From positions 28,879-92,878 of the forward strand of contig CABXSF010000003.1 in assembly GCA_902514805.1 (NCBI GenBank): DNA of 64,000 nucleotides, in the 5' to 3' direction. The stretch is from an uncultured Pelagibacteraceae bacterium (GTDB lineage: Bacteria > Pseudomonadota > Alphaproteobacteria > Pelagibacterales > Pelagibacteraceae). Positions 38,480 to 47,942 of the stretch are shown here, one piece after another. Numbering within the stretch: position 1 is the first letter of the stretch; the number at the start of each line of letters is the position of its first letter. The position numbers and the translations under genes were made by a program. Below the pieces are notes generated by a model. It saw only the letters and a list, made by a program, of their open reading frames with translations. It ran no database searches and was not told the origin of the DNA.

Positions 38480-39934
38480 ATGTTTGAACAAACCTTTAAA
38501 AATATTGACGATATACTTTGGAAGGATGCAGGTTGTAGTACTGAACTAGATTATGCAGAACAATCATCATGGATATTATTTCTTAAATGGTTAGATGATT
38601 ATGAAAAAGAGAAAGAAACAAAAGCATCACTAGAAAATAAGAAATTTAAGCCTGTATTAGACAAAGAATACCAATGGAGTTCTTGGGCTATTATCAAAAA
38701 AAAAGATGGAAAAGTAGATTTTAATAAAATTCTTACTGGCCCTGATTTAAAGAAGTTTGTTGATGATAAGTTATTTCCTTATCTCTCTTCATTTAGGAAT
38801 AAAGCAGAAAATTTTAATACTATTGAATATAAAATAGGTGAGATATTCTCTGAAGTTAAAAATAAACTTCAAGATGGTTACACCTTAAGAGATGTAATTA
38901 ATGAAGTTGATAATCTTGAGTTTAAAAGTAGTGAACAAAAACATGAATTAAGCGCTTTATATGAAGAAAAAATCAAGAATATGGGTAATGCTGGTCGTAA
39001 TGGTGGAGAGTACTACACTCCAAGACCTTTAATTAAATCTATAATTAAAGTAATAGACCCTAAAGTTAGAGAAACAGTTTATGATGGAGCTGTAGGTAGT
39101 GCAGGTTTTTTAGTTGAAGCATTTGAGCATATGAGTAAATCAAAATCTTTGACAGCTTCAGAACTTATAACTCTTCAAACAAAATCTTTTTATGGAGCGG
39201 AAAAGAAAACCTTAGCTTACATTATTGGTATTATGAATATGATACTTCATGGAATTGAAAGTCCTAATATTGTTCATCAAAATACATTAGAGACTAATAT
39301 TCAAGAGATACAAAACAAAGACAGAGTAGATATAATTCTTGCTAACCCACCTTTTGGTGGCAAAGAAAAAACAAACATACAAGAAAATTTTCCAATTAAA
39401 ACGGGTGAGACTGCCTACCTATTCCTTCAACATTTTATAAAAAAACTTAAAGTTGGTGGAAGATGTGGTGTTGTTATCAAAAATACTTTTTTAAGTAATA
39501 CAGATAATGCGAGTATTGCACTTAGAAAACAGCTTCTTGAAGAATGTAATTTATTCACAATACTTGATTTACCAAGTGGAGCCTTCCTTGGAACAGTAGT
39601 AAAAACAGTCGTTTTATTTTTTGAAAAAGGAAAACCAACGGAAAAAGTTTGGTACTACCAGCTTAATACTGGAAGAAGTATGGGAAAAACTAACCCACTT
39701 AATGAGAATGATTTAGTAGATTTCATAAAAACAGCTAAATCACAAAAAAACACTAACAATAGTTGGTCTATAGATTTAAAAGAAATCAATAAAGACGATT
39801 TAGATTTATCAGTCAAAAATCCAAACACTAAAGAATTAATTGATGAAAGAACTCCAGAGGAAATTGTTAATGAAATAAAAAAATTAGACAAAGAATCCTC
39901 TAAGCTTTTAAATGAAATTGAAAAACTTTTATAA
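38480..39934 (+). CDS. hsdM: Type I restriction-modification system methyltransferase subunit
   Basis: NGGEYYTPRPLIKSII; VYDGAVGSAGFLVEAF; DIILANPPFGG (NPPF motif). Confidence 0.97.
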   Translation: MFEQTFKNIDDILWKDAGCSTELDYAEQSSWILFLKWLDDYEKEKETKASLENKKFKPVLDKEYQWSSWAIIKKKDGKVDFNKILTGPDLKKFVDDKLFPYLSSFRNKAENFNTIEYKIGEIFSEVKNKLQDGYTLRDVINEVDNLEFKSSEQKHELSALYEEKIKNMGNAGRNGGEYYTPRPLIKSIIKVIDPKVRETVYDGAVGSAGFLVEAFEHMSKSKSLTASELITLQTKSFYGAEKKTLAYIIGIMNMILHGIESPNIVHQNTLETNIQEIQNKDRVDIILANPPFGGKEKTNIQENFPIKTGETAYLFLQHFIKKLKVGGRCGVVIKNTFLSNTDNASIALRKQLLEECNLFTILDLPSGAFLGTVVKTVVLFFEKGKPTEKVWYYQLNTGRSMGKTNPLNENDLVDFIKTAKSQKNTNNSWSIDLKEINKDDLDLSVKNPNTKELIDERTPEEIVNEIKKLDKESSKLLNEIEKLL

Positions 39935-41139
39935 TGTGGAAAACCGTTAAAATTTCAGATGTTTGTGAATTTCAAAGTGGATTATGGAAAGGTAAAAAAG
40001 GACCTTTTGTAAATGCAAATGTAATAAGAAATACAAATTTTAAACCAGATGGAAAACTTTCTTACGAAAATATAGCTTTCCTTGAAGTCGAAGTTAAAGA
40101 ACTTTCAAAACGACAATTAATAGATGGGGATATTATACTAGAAAAATCAGGAGGAGGAGAGAAAACTCCTGTTGGAAGAGTTTGTTTATTTAAAAATAAA
40201 GAAAGCGAAATTCCTTACAGTTTAAGTAATTTTACTTGTTTAATTAGAGTAAAGCAGCACTCAATTCTATACTACAGGTATCTTCATATATTTCTCCATT
40301 ATATGTATGCTGCTGGAAAAACTGAACCAATGCAGAGAAATTCTACTGGAATAAGAAATTTACAACTCAAAGAGTATAAAGAGATTTGTATACCTCTCCC
40401 ACCTATTGAGGAGCAAAAAGATATTGTTACTAAACTTGATGCACGTTTTAAGGAGATTGATAGTAAAATAAACCTTAATTTAAAAAAATTAATTTATATA
40501 GAAAAATTAAAAAAGTCTGTCTTAAATAAAATTTTTGGTAAAGATTTAATTAAGCTAAATGAGGCTTCAACATTAATCAAAAGAGGAATTTCACCAAAAT
40601 ATACTGAAACAGGTGGAATTGTAGTAATTAATCAAAGATGTGTCAGAAATCATATAATTAATTTTTCAAATGCAAGACGTCATAATGTAGATTTAAAAAA
40701 AGTTCCTAATGAACGGATTGTAGAAAAAGGTGATGTTCTAATTAATTCTACTGGTCAAGGGACTTTGGGAAGAGTAGCACAAGTGTTAGAAAAACCAGCG
40801 GAAAAAACAACAGTAGACTCTCACGTAACTATTGTTAGACCTAAAAAAGAATTATTTGATTTTGGTTTTTTTGGAAAAGCATTGATTAAGATTGAAGACG
40901 AGCTTAAGAAAGCTGGTGAAGGCACAAGTGGACAAACTGAATTGTCTAGGTCAAAGTTAGAAAGTAATTTTTTTATTCCTTATTTAAGATCTATTCAAGA
41001 CCAAAAAGAAGTTTCATTTAAATTAGATAAAATTTTTGAGAACACATCTGTCTCTGCTAATTTAATAAATAAAACAATTCAAAGTTTAAAAGCACTCAAA
41101 TTAAGTTTATTAAATTACGAACTAAATAAAACTGGATGA
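39934..41139 (+). CDS. hsdS: Type I restriction-modification specificity subunit (two target-recognition halves)
   Basis: LPPIEEQKDIVTKLDARFKEID conserved region; second half GDVLINSTGQGTLGRV...TTVDSHVTIVRP. Confidence 0.94.
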   Translation: MWKTVKISDVCEFQSGLWKGKKGPFVNANVIRNTNFKPDGKLSYENIAFLEVEVKELSKRQLIDGDIILEKSGGGEKTPVGRVCLFKNKESEIPYSLSNFTCLIRVKQHSILYYRYLHIFLHYMYAAGKTEPMQRNSTGIRNLQLKEYKEICIPLPPIEEQKDIVTKLDARFKEIDSKINLNLKKLIYIEKLKKSVLNKIFGKDLIKLNEASTLIKRGISPKYTETGGIVVINQRCVRNHIINFSNARRHNVDLKKVPNERIVEKGDVLINSTGQGTLGRVAQVLEKPAEKTTVDSHVTIVRPKKELFDFGFFGKALIKIEDELKKAGEGTSGQTELSRSKLESNFFIPYLRSIQDQKEVSFKLDKIFENTSVSANLINKTIQSLKALKLSLLNYELNKTG

Positions 41140-43466
41140 ATGAAGCTGACACAAGACGTGAATTAATTGACCCTAAGATTAAAGAAGCTGGCTGGGGTGA
41201 GATTGACGGAAGTTATATTAGAGCTGAATTTCAAATTACTAATGGTGAAATTAAACCTGGTGGTATTAGAGCGGGTATTATTAAAGCTGATTATGTTTTA
41301 ATTTATAAAAATAGAAAATTAGCAGTAATAGAAGCTAAAAAAGATGAACTTCCAGTTAGTGATGGTGTTGGGCAAGCTAAAGACTACGCTCAAAAGCTTA
41401 AGATTTTAACTACTTACTCTACTAACGGAAAGGAAATTTACGAAATTAATTATGCTAAAGATGAAAAAGGTAAAATGTTTATTACTTCTGAAGGCCTGGT
41501 TGATAAATTTCCTTCTCCTGAAGAATTATGGATTAAAATATTTAAAGATAAAAATGAATGGTCAAGTAAATTTGACTCAATAAATTTTGAGCCATTTAAA
41601 GGAAACAGAGAACCTAGATACTATCAAGAAATAGCAATCAATAATACTCTTGATGCTATAGCAGATAAACAACAAAGAATTCTCCTTACTCTTGCAACGG
41701 GTACAGGTAAAACAGTAATAGCATTTCACATTGCATGGAAACTATTTCAGTCTAGATGGAATATTCAAAGAGATGGAAAAAGAATTCCAAGGATATTATT
41801 CTTAACAGATAGAAATATCTTAGCTAATCAGGCTTTTAATTCTTTCGGTGCATTTGATGAAAATGCCTTAGTAAGGATAACTCCTCAAGATGTGAGAGAT
41901 AAAGGAAATGTTCCAACTAATGGCTCTGTGTTCTTTACTATATTTCAAAGTTTTATGTCAGGTCCAGAAAACAAACCTTATTTTGGTCAGTACCCTGCTG
42001 ACTTTTTTGATTTAGTAATTATCGATGAGTGTCATAGAGGTGGAGCAAAAGATGAAAGTAGATGGAGAAGTATATTGGAATATTTTTCTTCTGCAGTACA
42101 AATAGGATTAACAGCAACACCAAAAAGAAAATTTAATGCAGATACTTATGCTTACTTCGGTGAGCCTGTTTATACCTACTCACTCAAAGATGGAATTAAA
42201 GATGGTTTCTTAACACCATTTAAAGTTAAAAGAATTCAAACATCAATGGATGAATATGTTTATACGGGTGATGATGATATTTTATCTGGAGAAGAAGAAA
42301 TAAATGAGGGTGAAGTTTTTGAGGAAAAAGATTTTAATAAAAGAATTGTTATAGAGGAAAGAGAAAAGAAAAGAGTTCAATTGATGCTTGATAGTATAAA
42401 TCCAAAAGAAAAAACACTAGTGTTCTGTGCAAGTATTGCGCATGCCGGAATGGTAAGAGATTTAATTAATCAAATATCTGTTAATCCACCAGCTGATTAT
42501 TGTGTGAGGGTAACAGCTAAAGATACTAAAACAGGTGATACTCATCTAAGACAATTCCAAGATAACGAAAAAACATTACCAACAATCCTAACTACTAGTC
42601 AAAAACTTAGCACTGGTGTTGATGCACTAAATATAAGAAATATAGTTTTAATGAGACCTGTGAACAATATGATTGAATTTAAACAAATCATTGGAAGAGG
42701 AACAAGATTATTTGAAGATAAGTTTTATTTTACGATTGTTGATTTTGTTGGAGCGTCTGCAAACTTTTCAGACCCTGAATGGGATGGTGAACCTATACCT
42801 GAAGAACCACCTGAGGAAAAACCAGAAAAACCATTTGAAGCTGGTGAAGAAGGTGGAGGTGAAGAACCGCCAGAGCCAAAACCTCCTAAAGAAAAAATAG
42901 TGATTAAGCTTGCTGAGGGAAAAGAGTTGACTATTAAATCAATGTCTACTTCCCTATTCTATTTTCAAGGACAACCTGTTACCGCAGAAGAGTTTATAAA
43001 GAAACTATTTAATACTATTACCCTACCTAGTATCTTAAAAAGTGAAGAGGAATTGAGAAAACTCTGGTCGTCACCAATTACGAGAAATGAACTTTTAAAA
43101 AAATTAGAGGATAATGGTTTTACCAAACAAGATTTAAAATCTATCCAAACACTAATTGAAGCTGAAGATAGTGATATATTTGATGTGATAGAACACATAG
43201 CATATAGCAGAAAACCTATTCAAAGAGCAACAAGGGTAGCTAATGCAGAGAGTAAAATTCATAGTAATTTAGACTCTAACCTAAAGGAATTTATTGATTT
43301 TGTACTTAGCAAGTATGTTGAGGGTGGTGTTGATGAACTTGATATTAATCGTCTTAGTGATTTAGTTATTCTAAAATATAAAACTTTACATGATGGTCAA
43401 AAGGTATTGGGTGGTGCAGATAAAATTAAAAAATCATTTATAGATTTTCAAAAATATCTTTATTAA
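41136..43466 (+). CDS. hsdR: Type I restriction endonuclease/translocase subunit
   Basis: LTLATGTGKTVIAFHIAWKLF (Walker A), IDECHRGG, IGLTATPKR, QIIGRGTRL; N-terminal ADYVLIYKNRKLAVIEAKK nuclease motif. Confidence 0.96.
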   Translation: MNEADTRRELIDPKIKEAGWGEIDGSYIRAEFQITNGEIKPGGIRAGIIKADYVLIYKNRKLAVIEAKKDELPVSDGVGQAKDYAQKLKILTTYSTNGKEIYEINYAKDEKGKMFITSEGLVDKFPSPEELWIKIFKDKNEWSSKFDSINFEPFKGNREPRYYQEIAINNTLDAIADKQQRILLTLATGTGKTVIAFHIAWKLFQSRWNIQRDGKRIPRILFLTDRNILANQAFNSFGAFDENALVRITPQDVRDKGNVPTNGSVFFTIFQSFMSGPENKPYFGQYPADFFDLVIIDECHRGGAKDESRWRSILEYFSSAVQIGLTATPKRKFNADTYAYFGEPVYTYSLKDGIKDGFLTPFKVKRIQTSMDEYVYTGDDDILSGEEEINEGEVFEEKDFNKRIVIEEREKKRVQLMLDSINPKEKTLVFCASIAHAGMVRDLINQISVNPPADYCVRVTAKDTKTGDTHLRQFQDNEKTLPTILTTSQKLSTGVDALNIRNIVLMRPVNNMIEFKQIIGRGTRLFEDKFYFTIVDFVGASANFSDPEWDGEPIPEEPPEEKPEKPFEAGEEGGGEEPPEPKPPKEKIVIKLAEGKELTIKSMSTSLFYFQGQPVTAEEFIKKLFNTITLPSILKSEEELRKLWSSPITRNELLKKLEDNGFTKQDLKSIQTLIEAEDSDIFDVIEHIAYSRKPIQRATRVANAESKIHSNLDSNLKEFIDFVLSKYVEGGVDELDINRLSDLVILKYKTLHDGQKVLGGADKIKKSFIDFQKYLY

Positions 43467-43467
43467 A

Positions 43468-44586
43468 TTAGTTCTTGATTGCTTCTCCTGCACTAACATA
43501 TTCGTGACCAAAAACATCTGCAACAGCTTTATAAGTCACATGTCCTTTGTGAACGTTAAGTCCCGCTAAGAAGTTCTTATCTTCACCTAGGGCTTTTTGA
43601 TAACCTTTATTTGCTAATTTTACTAAGTATGGAAGTGTTGCTTTATTAAGTGCGAATGTAGAAGTTCTTGGAACTCCACCTGGCATATTGGCAACACAAT
43701 AGTGAACAATATCATCTACTATGTATGTTGGATCTCCGTGAGTGGTTGGTTTACTTGTTTCAACACATCCCCCTTGATCAATTGCAACATCCACAATTAC
43801 TGAGCCTCTTTTCATTAATTTTAGCATATCTTTAGTAACTAATTTAGGGGCTTCTGCACCTGGAATTAAAACACCACCCACTAACAAATCAGCTTCAGAA
43901 ACTAATTTATTTAAATCAACTTTATCACTTTGCTCTGGAATAATTTTATCACCAAACATTTTAACTAATTGTTTTAATCTTTCTTCAGACTTATCAACTA
44001 TATGCACTTTAGCTCTCATACCTGTTGCAATAATTGCAGCATTCTCTCCAACTACTCCGCCACCAAGAATTAGTACATTTGCTGGTTCTCCACCTGGTGC
44101 TCCACCTAATAATATACCTCTGCCCTTTTGATTTTTTTCTAAACAATGTGCTCCAGCTTGAACTGACATCCGACCAGCGACTGCACTCATTGGTGCGAGC
44201 AATGGAAGTCTACCATTATCATCTGTGACTGTTTCATAAGCAATATTAATACTTTTAGATTTAATCAATCCTGCTGTTAGTTCCTTTGCAGCTGCTAAAT
44301 GAAGATAAGTATAGAGAATTTGATTTTCTCTTAACATATCTACCTCAGCTTTTTGAGGCTCTTTTACTTTTACAATTATGTCTGCATCGTTAAAAATATC
44401 ACCAGCTGTTTTTACAATTTTTGCGCCAGCTTTAGTATATTGATCGTTATCAAAACCAGCTTCAAATCCACTATTATTCTCAACTAAAACCTCATGACCT
44501 TCACCTACCAAAGTTTTTACACTTTCAGGAGTTAATCCAATTCTATTTTCTTGTGGTTTTATTTCTTTGGGAACACCAATTTTCAT
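43468..44586 (-). CDS. ald: Alanine dehydrogenase
   Basis: MKIGVPKEIKPQENRIGLTPESVKTLVGEGHEVLVENNSG; GGVVGENAAIIATGM; VDVAIDQGGCVETS. Confidence 0.96.
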   Translation of the reverse strand: MKIGVPKEIKPQENRIGLTPESVKTLVGEGHEVLVENNSGFEAGFDNDQYTKAGAKIVKTAGDIFNDADIIVKVKEPQKAEVDMLRENQILYTYLHLAAAKELTAGLIKSKSINIAYETVTDDNGRLPLLAPMSAVAGRMSVQAGAHCLEKNQKGRGILLGGAPGGEPANVLILGGGVVGENAAIIATGMRAKVHIVDKSEERLKQLVKMFGDKIIPEQSDKVDLNKLVSEADLLVGGVLIPGAEAPKLVTKDMLKLMKRGSVIVDVAIDQGGCVETSKPTTHGDPTYIVDDIVHYCVANMPGGVPRTSTFALNKATLPYLVKLANKGYQKALGEDKNFLAGLNVHKGHVTYKAVADVFGHEYVSAGEAIKN

Positions 44587-44594
44587 AAAGAAAA

Positions 44595-45935
44595 TTAATT
44601 TTTTTTACTTTTACTGTAGTTAGTAATTCCAGTTCTTAATTTTTCGATTATTTCATCAATATGTTTTTTTTCACATATAAACATTGGTGCAATAATAAGC
44701 GCATCACCTGTAGCTTTGAAATTAACTCCAGCATCATAACAATGTTTGAAAGTTGCTAGTCCTGCTTTACCTGGTTTTCCATCCATTTTAATATCAATTC
44801 CACCCATCATTCCATATCCTCTTATATTTTCAACTACATCAATATCTTTTAGTGAAAATAATCCTTCTTGAAAGTATGGGCTTAATTCTTTTGCTCTTTT
44901 AAAAATGTCTTCTTTTTCAAAAATATCTTGTACTGCCAAAGCAGCAGCTACAGATACAGGAATTCCAGAATATGTATATCCATGAAATAATTCTACAGCG
45001 CCTTTAGGTGCTGCATCTACAACAGCATCGTAAATTTCTTCCTTACACGCAACAACACCAAATGGAACAATTCCATTAGTTGTAGCTTTTGCCATTGTCA
45101 TGATATCTGGAGTAACTCCAAATTCTTGAGCACCAAAAGCAGAACCTGTTCTGCCCCATCCTGTTATCACCTCATCAAAAATTAAAAGAATATTATGTTT
45201 ATCACAAAGTTCTCTTAATCTTTGTAAGTATCCAACTGGAGGAACAAGTGTTCCTGTTGAACCTGCAATGGGCTCAACAATACATGCTGCAATATTTTCT
45301 GATCCAAAGTTTGTACAAATTCTTTCTAAGTCATTTGCAATATCAGCACCAGTTTCTGGTTGACCGGATACAAATTTATGTTCGTCTAAATGTGTATGTC
45401 TCATATGCACTACACCTGGCATCAAAACACTTGCATATGCTTTAACGTTATTAATCATACCGCCAACAGAAGTAGCTCCAATATTCATACCGTGGTATGC
45501 TCTTTCTCTTCCAACAAATCTAAACCTTTGACCTTCACCTCTTGCTTTGTGATACGCTACACTAATCTTAATTGCAGTCTCTACAGCAGTAGATCCACAA
45601 ATTGTATAAAAAATTCTATTTAAATTTCCTGGAGTATGTTTTGAAATTCTAGTTGCTAATTCAAAAGATCCACCAAAACCTTGTTGAAAGGGTTGAGCAT
45701 AATCTAATGTTTTTAATTGATTTGTAATTGCATCAATAATTTCCATTCGACCATGACCAAGTGGATTACAAAAAAGTCCAGAGCTTGCATCTATTTGAGT
45801 ATTTCCTTCGTGGTTTTTAAGATAAACACCTTTAGCTTCAGTAATTAATCTCGGTCTCTCTTTAAAATCTTTGTTGGATGTAAACGGCATCCAATGTTCA
45901 TTAAGTGAATTTGGTATTGATGGTTTTTGACTCAT
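44595..45935 (-). CDS. Class III aminotransferase (taurine/omega-amino acid:pyruvate aminotransferase candidate)
   Basis: HWMPFTSNKDFKERPRLITEAKGVYLKNHEGN; LIFDEVITGWGRTGSAFGAQEFGVTPDIMTMAKATTNG; next to ald and a TauABC-like operon. Confidence 0.9.
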   Translation of the reverse strand: MSQKPSIPNSLNEHWMPFTSNKDFKERPRLITEAKGVYLKNHEGNTQIDASSGLFCNPLGHGRMEIIDAITNQLKTLDYAQPFQQGFGGSFELATRISKHTPGNLNRIFYTICGSTAVETAIKISVAYHKARGEGQRFRFVGRERAYHGMNIGATSVGGMINNVKAYASVLMPGVVHMRHTHLDEHKFVSGQPETGADIANDLERICTNFGSENIAACIVEPIAGSTGTLVPPVGYLQRLRELCDKHNILLIFDEVITGWGRTGSAFGAQEFGVTPDIMTMAKATTNGIVPFGVVACKEEIYDAVVDAAPKGAVELFHGYTYSGIPVSVAAALAVQDIFEKEDIFKRAKELSPYFQEGLFSLKDIDVVENIRGYGMMGGIDIKMDGKPGKAGLATFKHCYDAGVNFKATGDALIIAPMFICEKKHIDEIIEKLRTGITNYSKSKKN

Positions 45936-46115
45936 TTTTATTTATCCTCAATAATTAAACTAATTAATATTAATTAACTATAAAAATCTATTATACCAAT
46001 ACAACTGAAAATTGAATAGTCTATTTTGACACCCATTCCTGTTAACAACTTCATTTACTTTGGTTCTATTTTCAATTTAAATGCTGTTTATAAATTTAAA
46101 TAAGGAGAGGAATAA

Positions 46116-47057
46116 ATGAGAAAAATACTAAGTTTTATTCTTGGAAGTATATTAGCTCTTAACTTAACTATTTCAGTTGCTAATTCAGCTGCAAAAGAGG
46201 TTAGAGTTGCCTACTTTTTAGAATGGCCTAGTCCAAACCTAGAAGACATGCAGAAGAAAAATTTTGCTAAAGCTTTAGGTGTACCGGTTAAATGGACTAA
46301 CTTCACAAACGGTGGAGCAATGACTGACGCTATGTTAGCGGGAGACATCGATATTTCTTACTCACAAGGTTTAGTACCTTTCATAAACGCAGTTAAATCT
46401 AAAGCACCTATCAAGCTTGTAGACATAGCTATGGAGTATGGAATGGGTGGAACAACTTGTGTAACTTCAAATGCTTCAGGTATTACAAAAGCTAATGCTA
46501 CTGAACTTGAGGGTAAAAAAGTTGCTGTACCGCTAGGAACAATGGCTGAATACGTTTTTGATGAAAGTATGAAAGTTGTTGGCGCAGACAGAAAAAAAAT
46601 GGATATCATTCAAATGGACCCTGAGGAAGGTGCTGCTGCATTAGTAAGTGGTGATGTTGTAATGGCATGTTTATTTGGTGGTAATTCAATTAAAGCTGCA
46701 ACAGCTGTTGGAACAAGATTACTTACAGTTCAAGAAGCAAGAGACGCTGGTATCTTAGGAATAGATATTACTTCAGTAACTACTAAGTTCATGAAGGAAA
46801 ATCCTGAAATGCTAAGAACTTTTATAGAAGTTACTCATGAAGCTAATGACAGATACAGAGCTGGCAAAAGCGACATGAACTCAATGTCTAAAGCTTCTGA
46901 AATGAAAGTTGGTGATATGAAAGAAACTTTAAGTGGTTTCAAATTTTTAACACCATCAGAGACTAAGCAATCTATGACTAAAGGAAATCTTGATGCATTC
47001 TTAAAAGGAATGGGAACACCAAGAGGAAACGTGGACACTAGTTTCTTACCTTTATAA
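46116..47057 (+). CDS. ABC transporter substrate-binding protein, taurine (TauA)-like
   Basis: Signal peptide; EVRVAYFLEWPSPNLEDMQKKNFAKALGVPVKWTNFTNGGAMTDAMLAGDIDISYSQG. Confidence 0.88.
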   Translation: MRKILSFILGSILALNLTISVANSAAKEVRVAYFLEWPSPNLEDMQKKNFAKALGVPVKWTNFTNGGAMTDAMLAGDIDISYSQGLVPFINAVKSKAPIKLVDIAMEYGMGGTTCVTSNASGITKANATELEGKKVAVPLGTMAEYVFDESMKVVGADRKKMDIIQMDPEEGAAALVSGDVVMACLFGGNSIKAATAVGTRLLTVQEARDAGILGIDITSVTTKFMKENPEMLRTFIEVTHEANDRYRAGKSDMNSMSKASEMKVGDMKETLSGFKFLTPSETKQSMTKGNLDAFLKGMGTPRGNVDTSFLPL

Positions 47058-47077
47058 TCAAAAGGTTAAATAGAATT

Positions 47078-47118
47078 AAATAGGCGCCAATTTTTTTAAT
47101 TGGTGCCTATTTTTTTTA
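47078..47118 (+). terminator. Rho-independent terminator-like hairpin between tauA-like and tauB-like genes
   Basis: AAATAGGCGCCAATT (47078-47092)/AATTGGTGCCTATTT (47098-47112), followed by T-run. Confidence 0.88.
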
Positions 47119-47144
47119 TACAAATTTTAATGTAAGGTCTCTTT

Positions 47145-47942
47145 ATGAGCGATTTAGTTTCTCAAAATCTAAATATGATCTTTAAATCTCCAAAAGGAGA
47201 AACTGTTCATGCATTAAAAAATTTAAATTTCACAATCAAAAAAGGAGAACTATTAACAGTTCTTGGTCCATCAGGATGTGGAAAAACAACTTTATTAAAT
47301 ATTGCAGCTGGTTTTATTAGACCTACATCAGGAACAATTACTTTAGGTTCAAATGAAATTAATGGTCCTGGAGTTGATAGAGGGATGGTATTTCAACAAG
47401 GCGCACTGTTTGAATGGTTAACTGTTTCTGAAAATGTCAACTTTGGATTAAGAATGAAGAAAAAAGATCCTGGTGAAACTCAAAAAAAAGTTGATGAGTG
47501 GTTAGAAATAGTTGGTTTAAAAGGTTTTGGAAATACTCCTACTTATCAATTGTCAGGTGGTATGCAGCAAAGAGTTGCGCTTGCAAGATGCTTAATTAAT
47601 GATCCAGATTTAATTTTAATGGATGAACCTTTAGGTGCATTAGACGCTTTAACTAGGGAAAAAATGCAATCGCTTGTTTTAAAAATTTGGAAAGAAACTG
47701 GAAAAACAATTATTTTAATTACACACTCAGTTGAAGAAGCTTTGTTATTGGGTGAAAGATTATATGTGATGGCGCCAAGACCGGGTAGAATTCATAAAGA
47801 ATATAAACTTCCATTTGCAGAAATGGGATTAAAAGAAGACTTGAGAGAAATTAAAAAAGATAAAGAATTTTCATCAAAACGAGAAGAAATATTGTCCATG
47901 ATATGGAACATGGAAGAGGAAATAATGGGGAAAGATAATTAA
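47145..47942 (+). CDS. ABC transporter ATP-binding protein, taurine/nitrate/sulfonate type (TauB-like)
   Basis: VLGPSGCGKTTLLNIAAGFIRPTSG; LSGGMQQRVALARCL; LILMDEPLGALDALTREKMQ. Confidence 0.95.
   Translation: MSDLVSQNLNMIFKSPKGETVHALKNLNFTIKKGELLTVLGPSGCGKTTLLNIAAGFIRPTSGTITLGSNEINGPGVDRGMVFQQGALFEWLTVSENVNFGLRMKKKDPGETQKKVDEWLEIVGLKGFGNTPTYQLSGGMQQRVALARCLINDPDLILMDEPLGALDALTREKMQSLVLKIWKETGKTIILITHSVEEALLLGERLYVMAPRPGRIHKEYKLPFAEMGLKEDLREIKKDKEFSSKREEILSMIWNMEEEIMGKDN

Noticed and set aside
42673-42900. 75-aa plus ORF within hsdR
   Set aside because: Out-of-frame ORF inside hsdR coding sequence.
45936-46115. Possible riboswitch or promoter between aminotransferase and tauA-like gene
   Set aside because: A TTGACA-like hexamer is present but no convincing -10 at proper spacing and no recognised riboswitch core.
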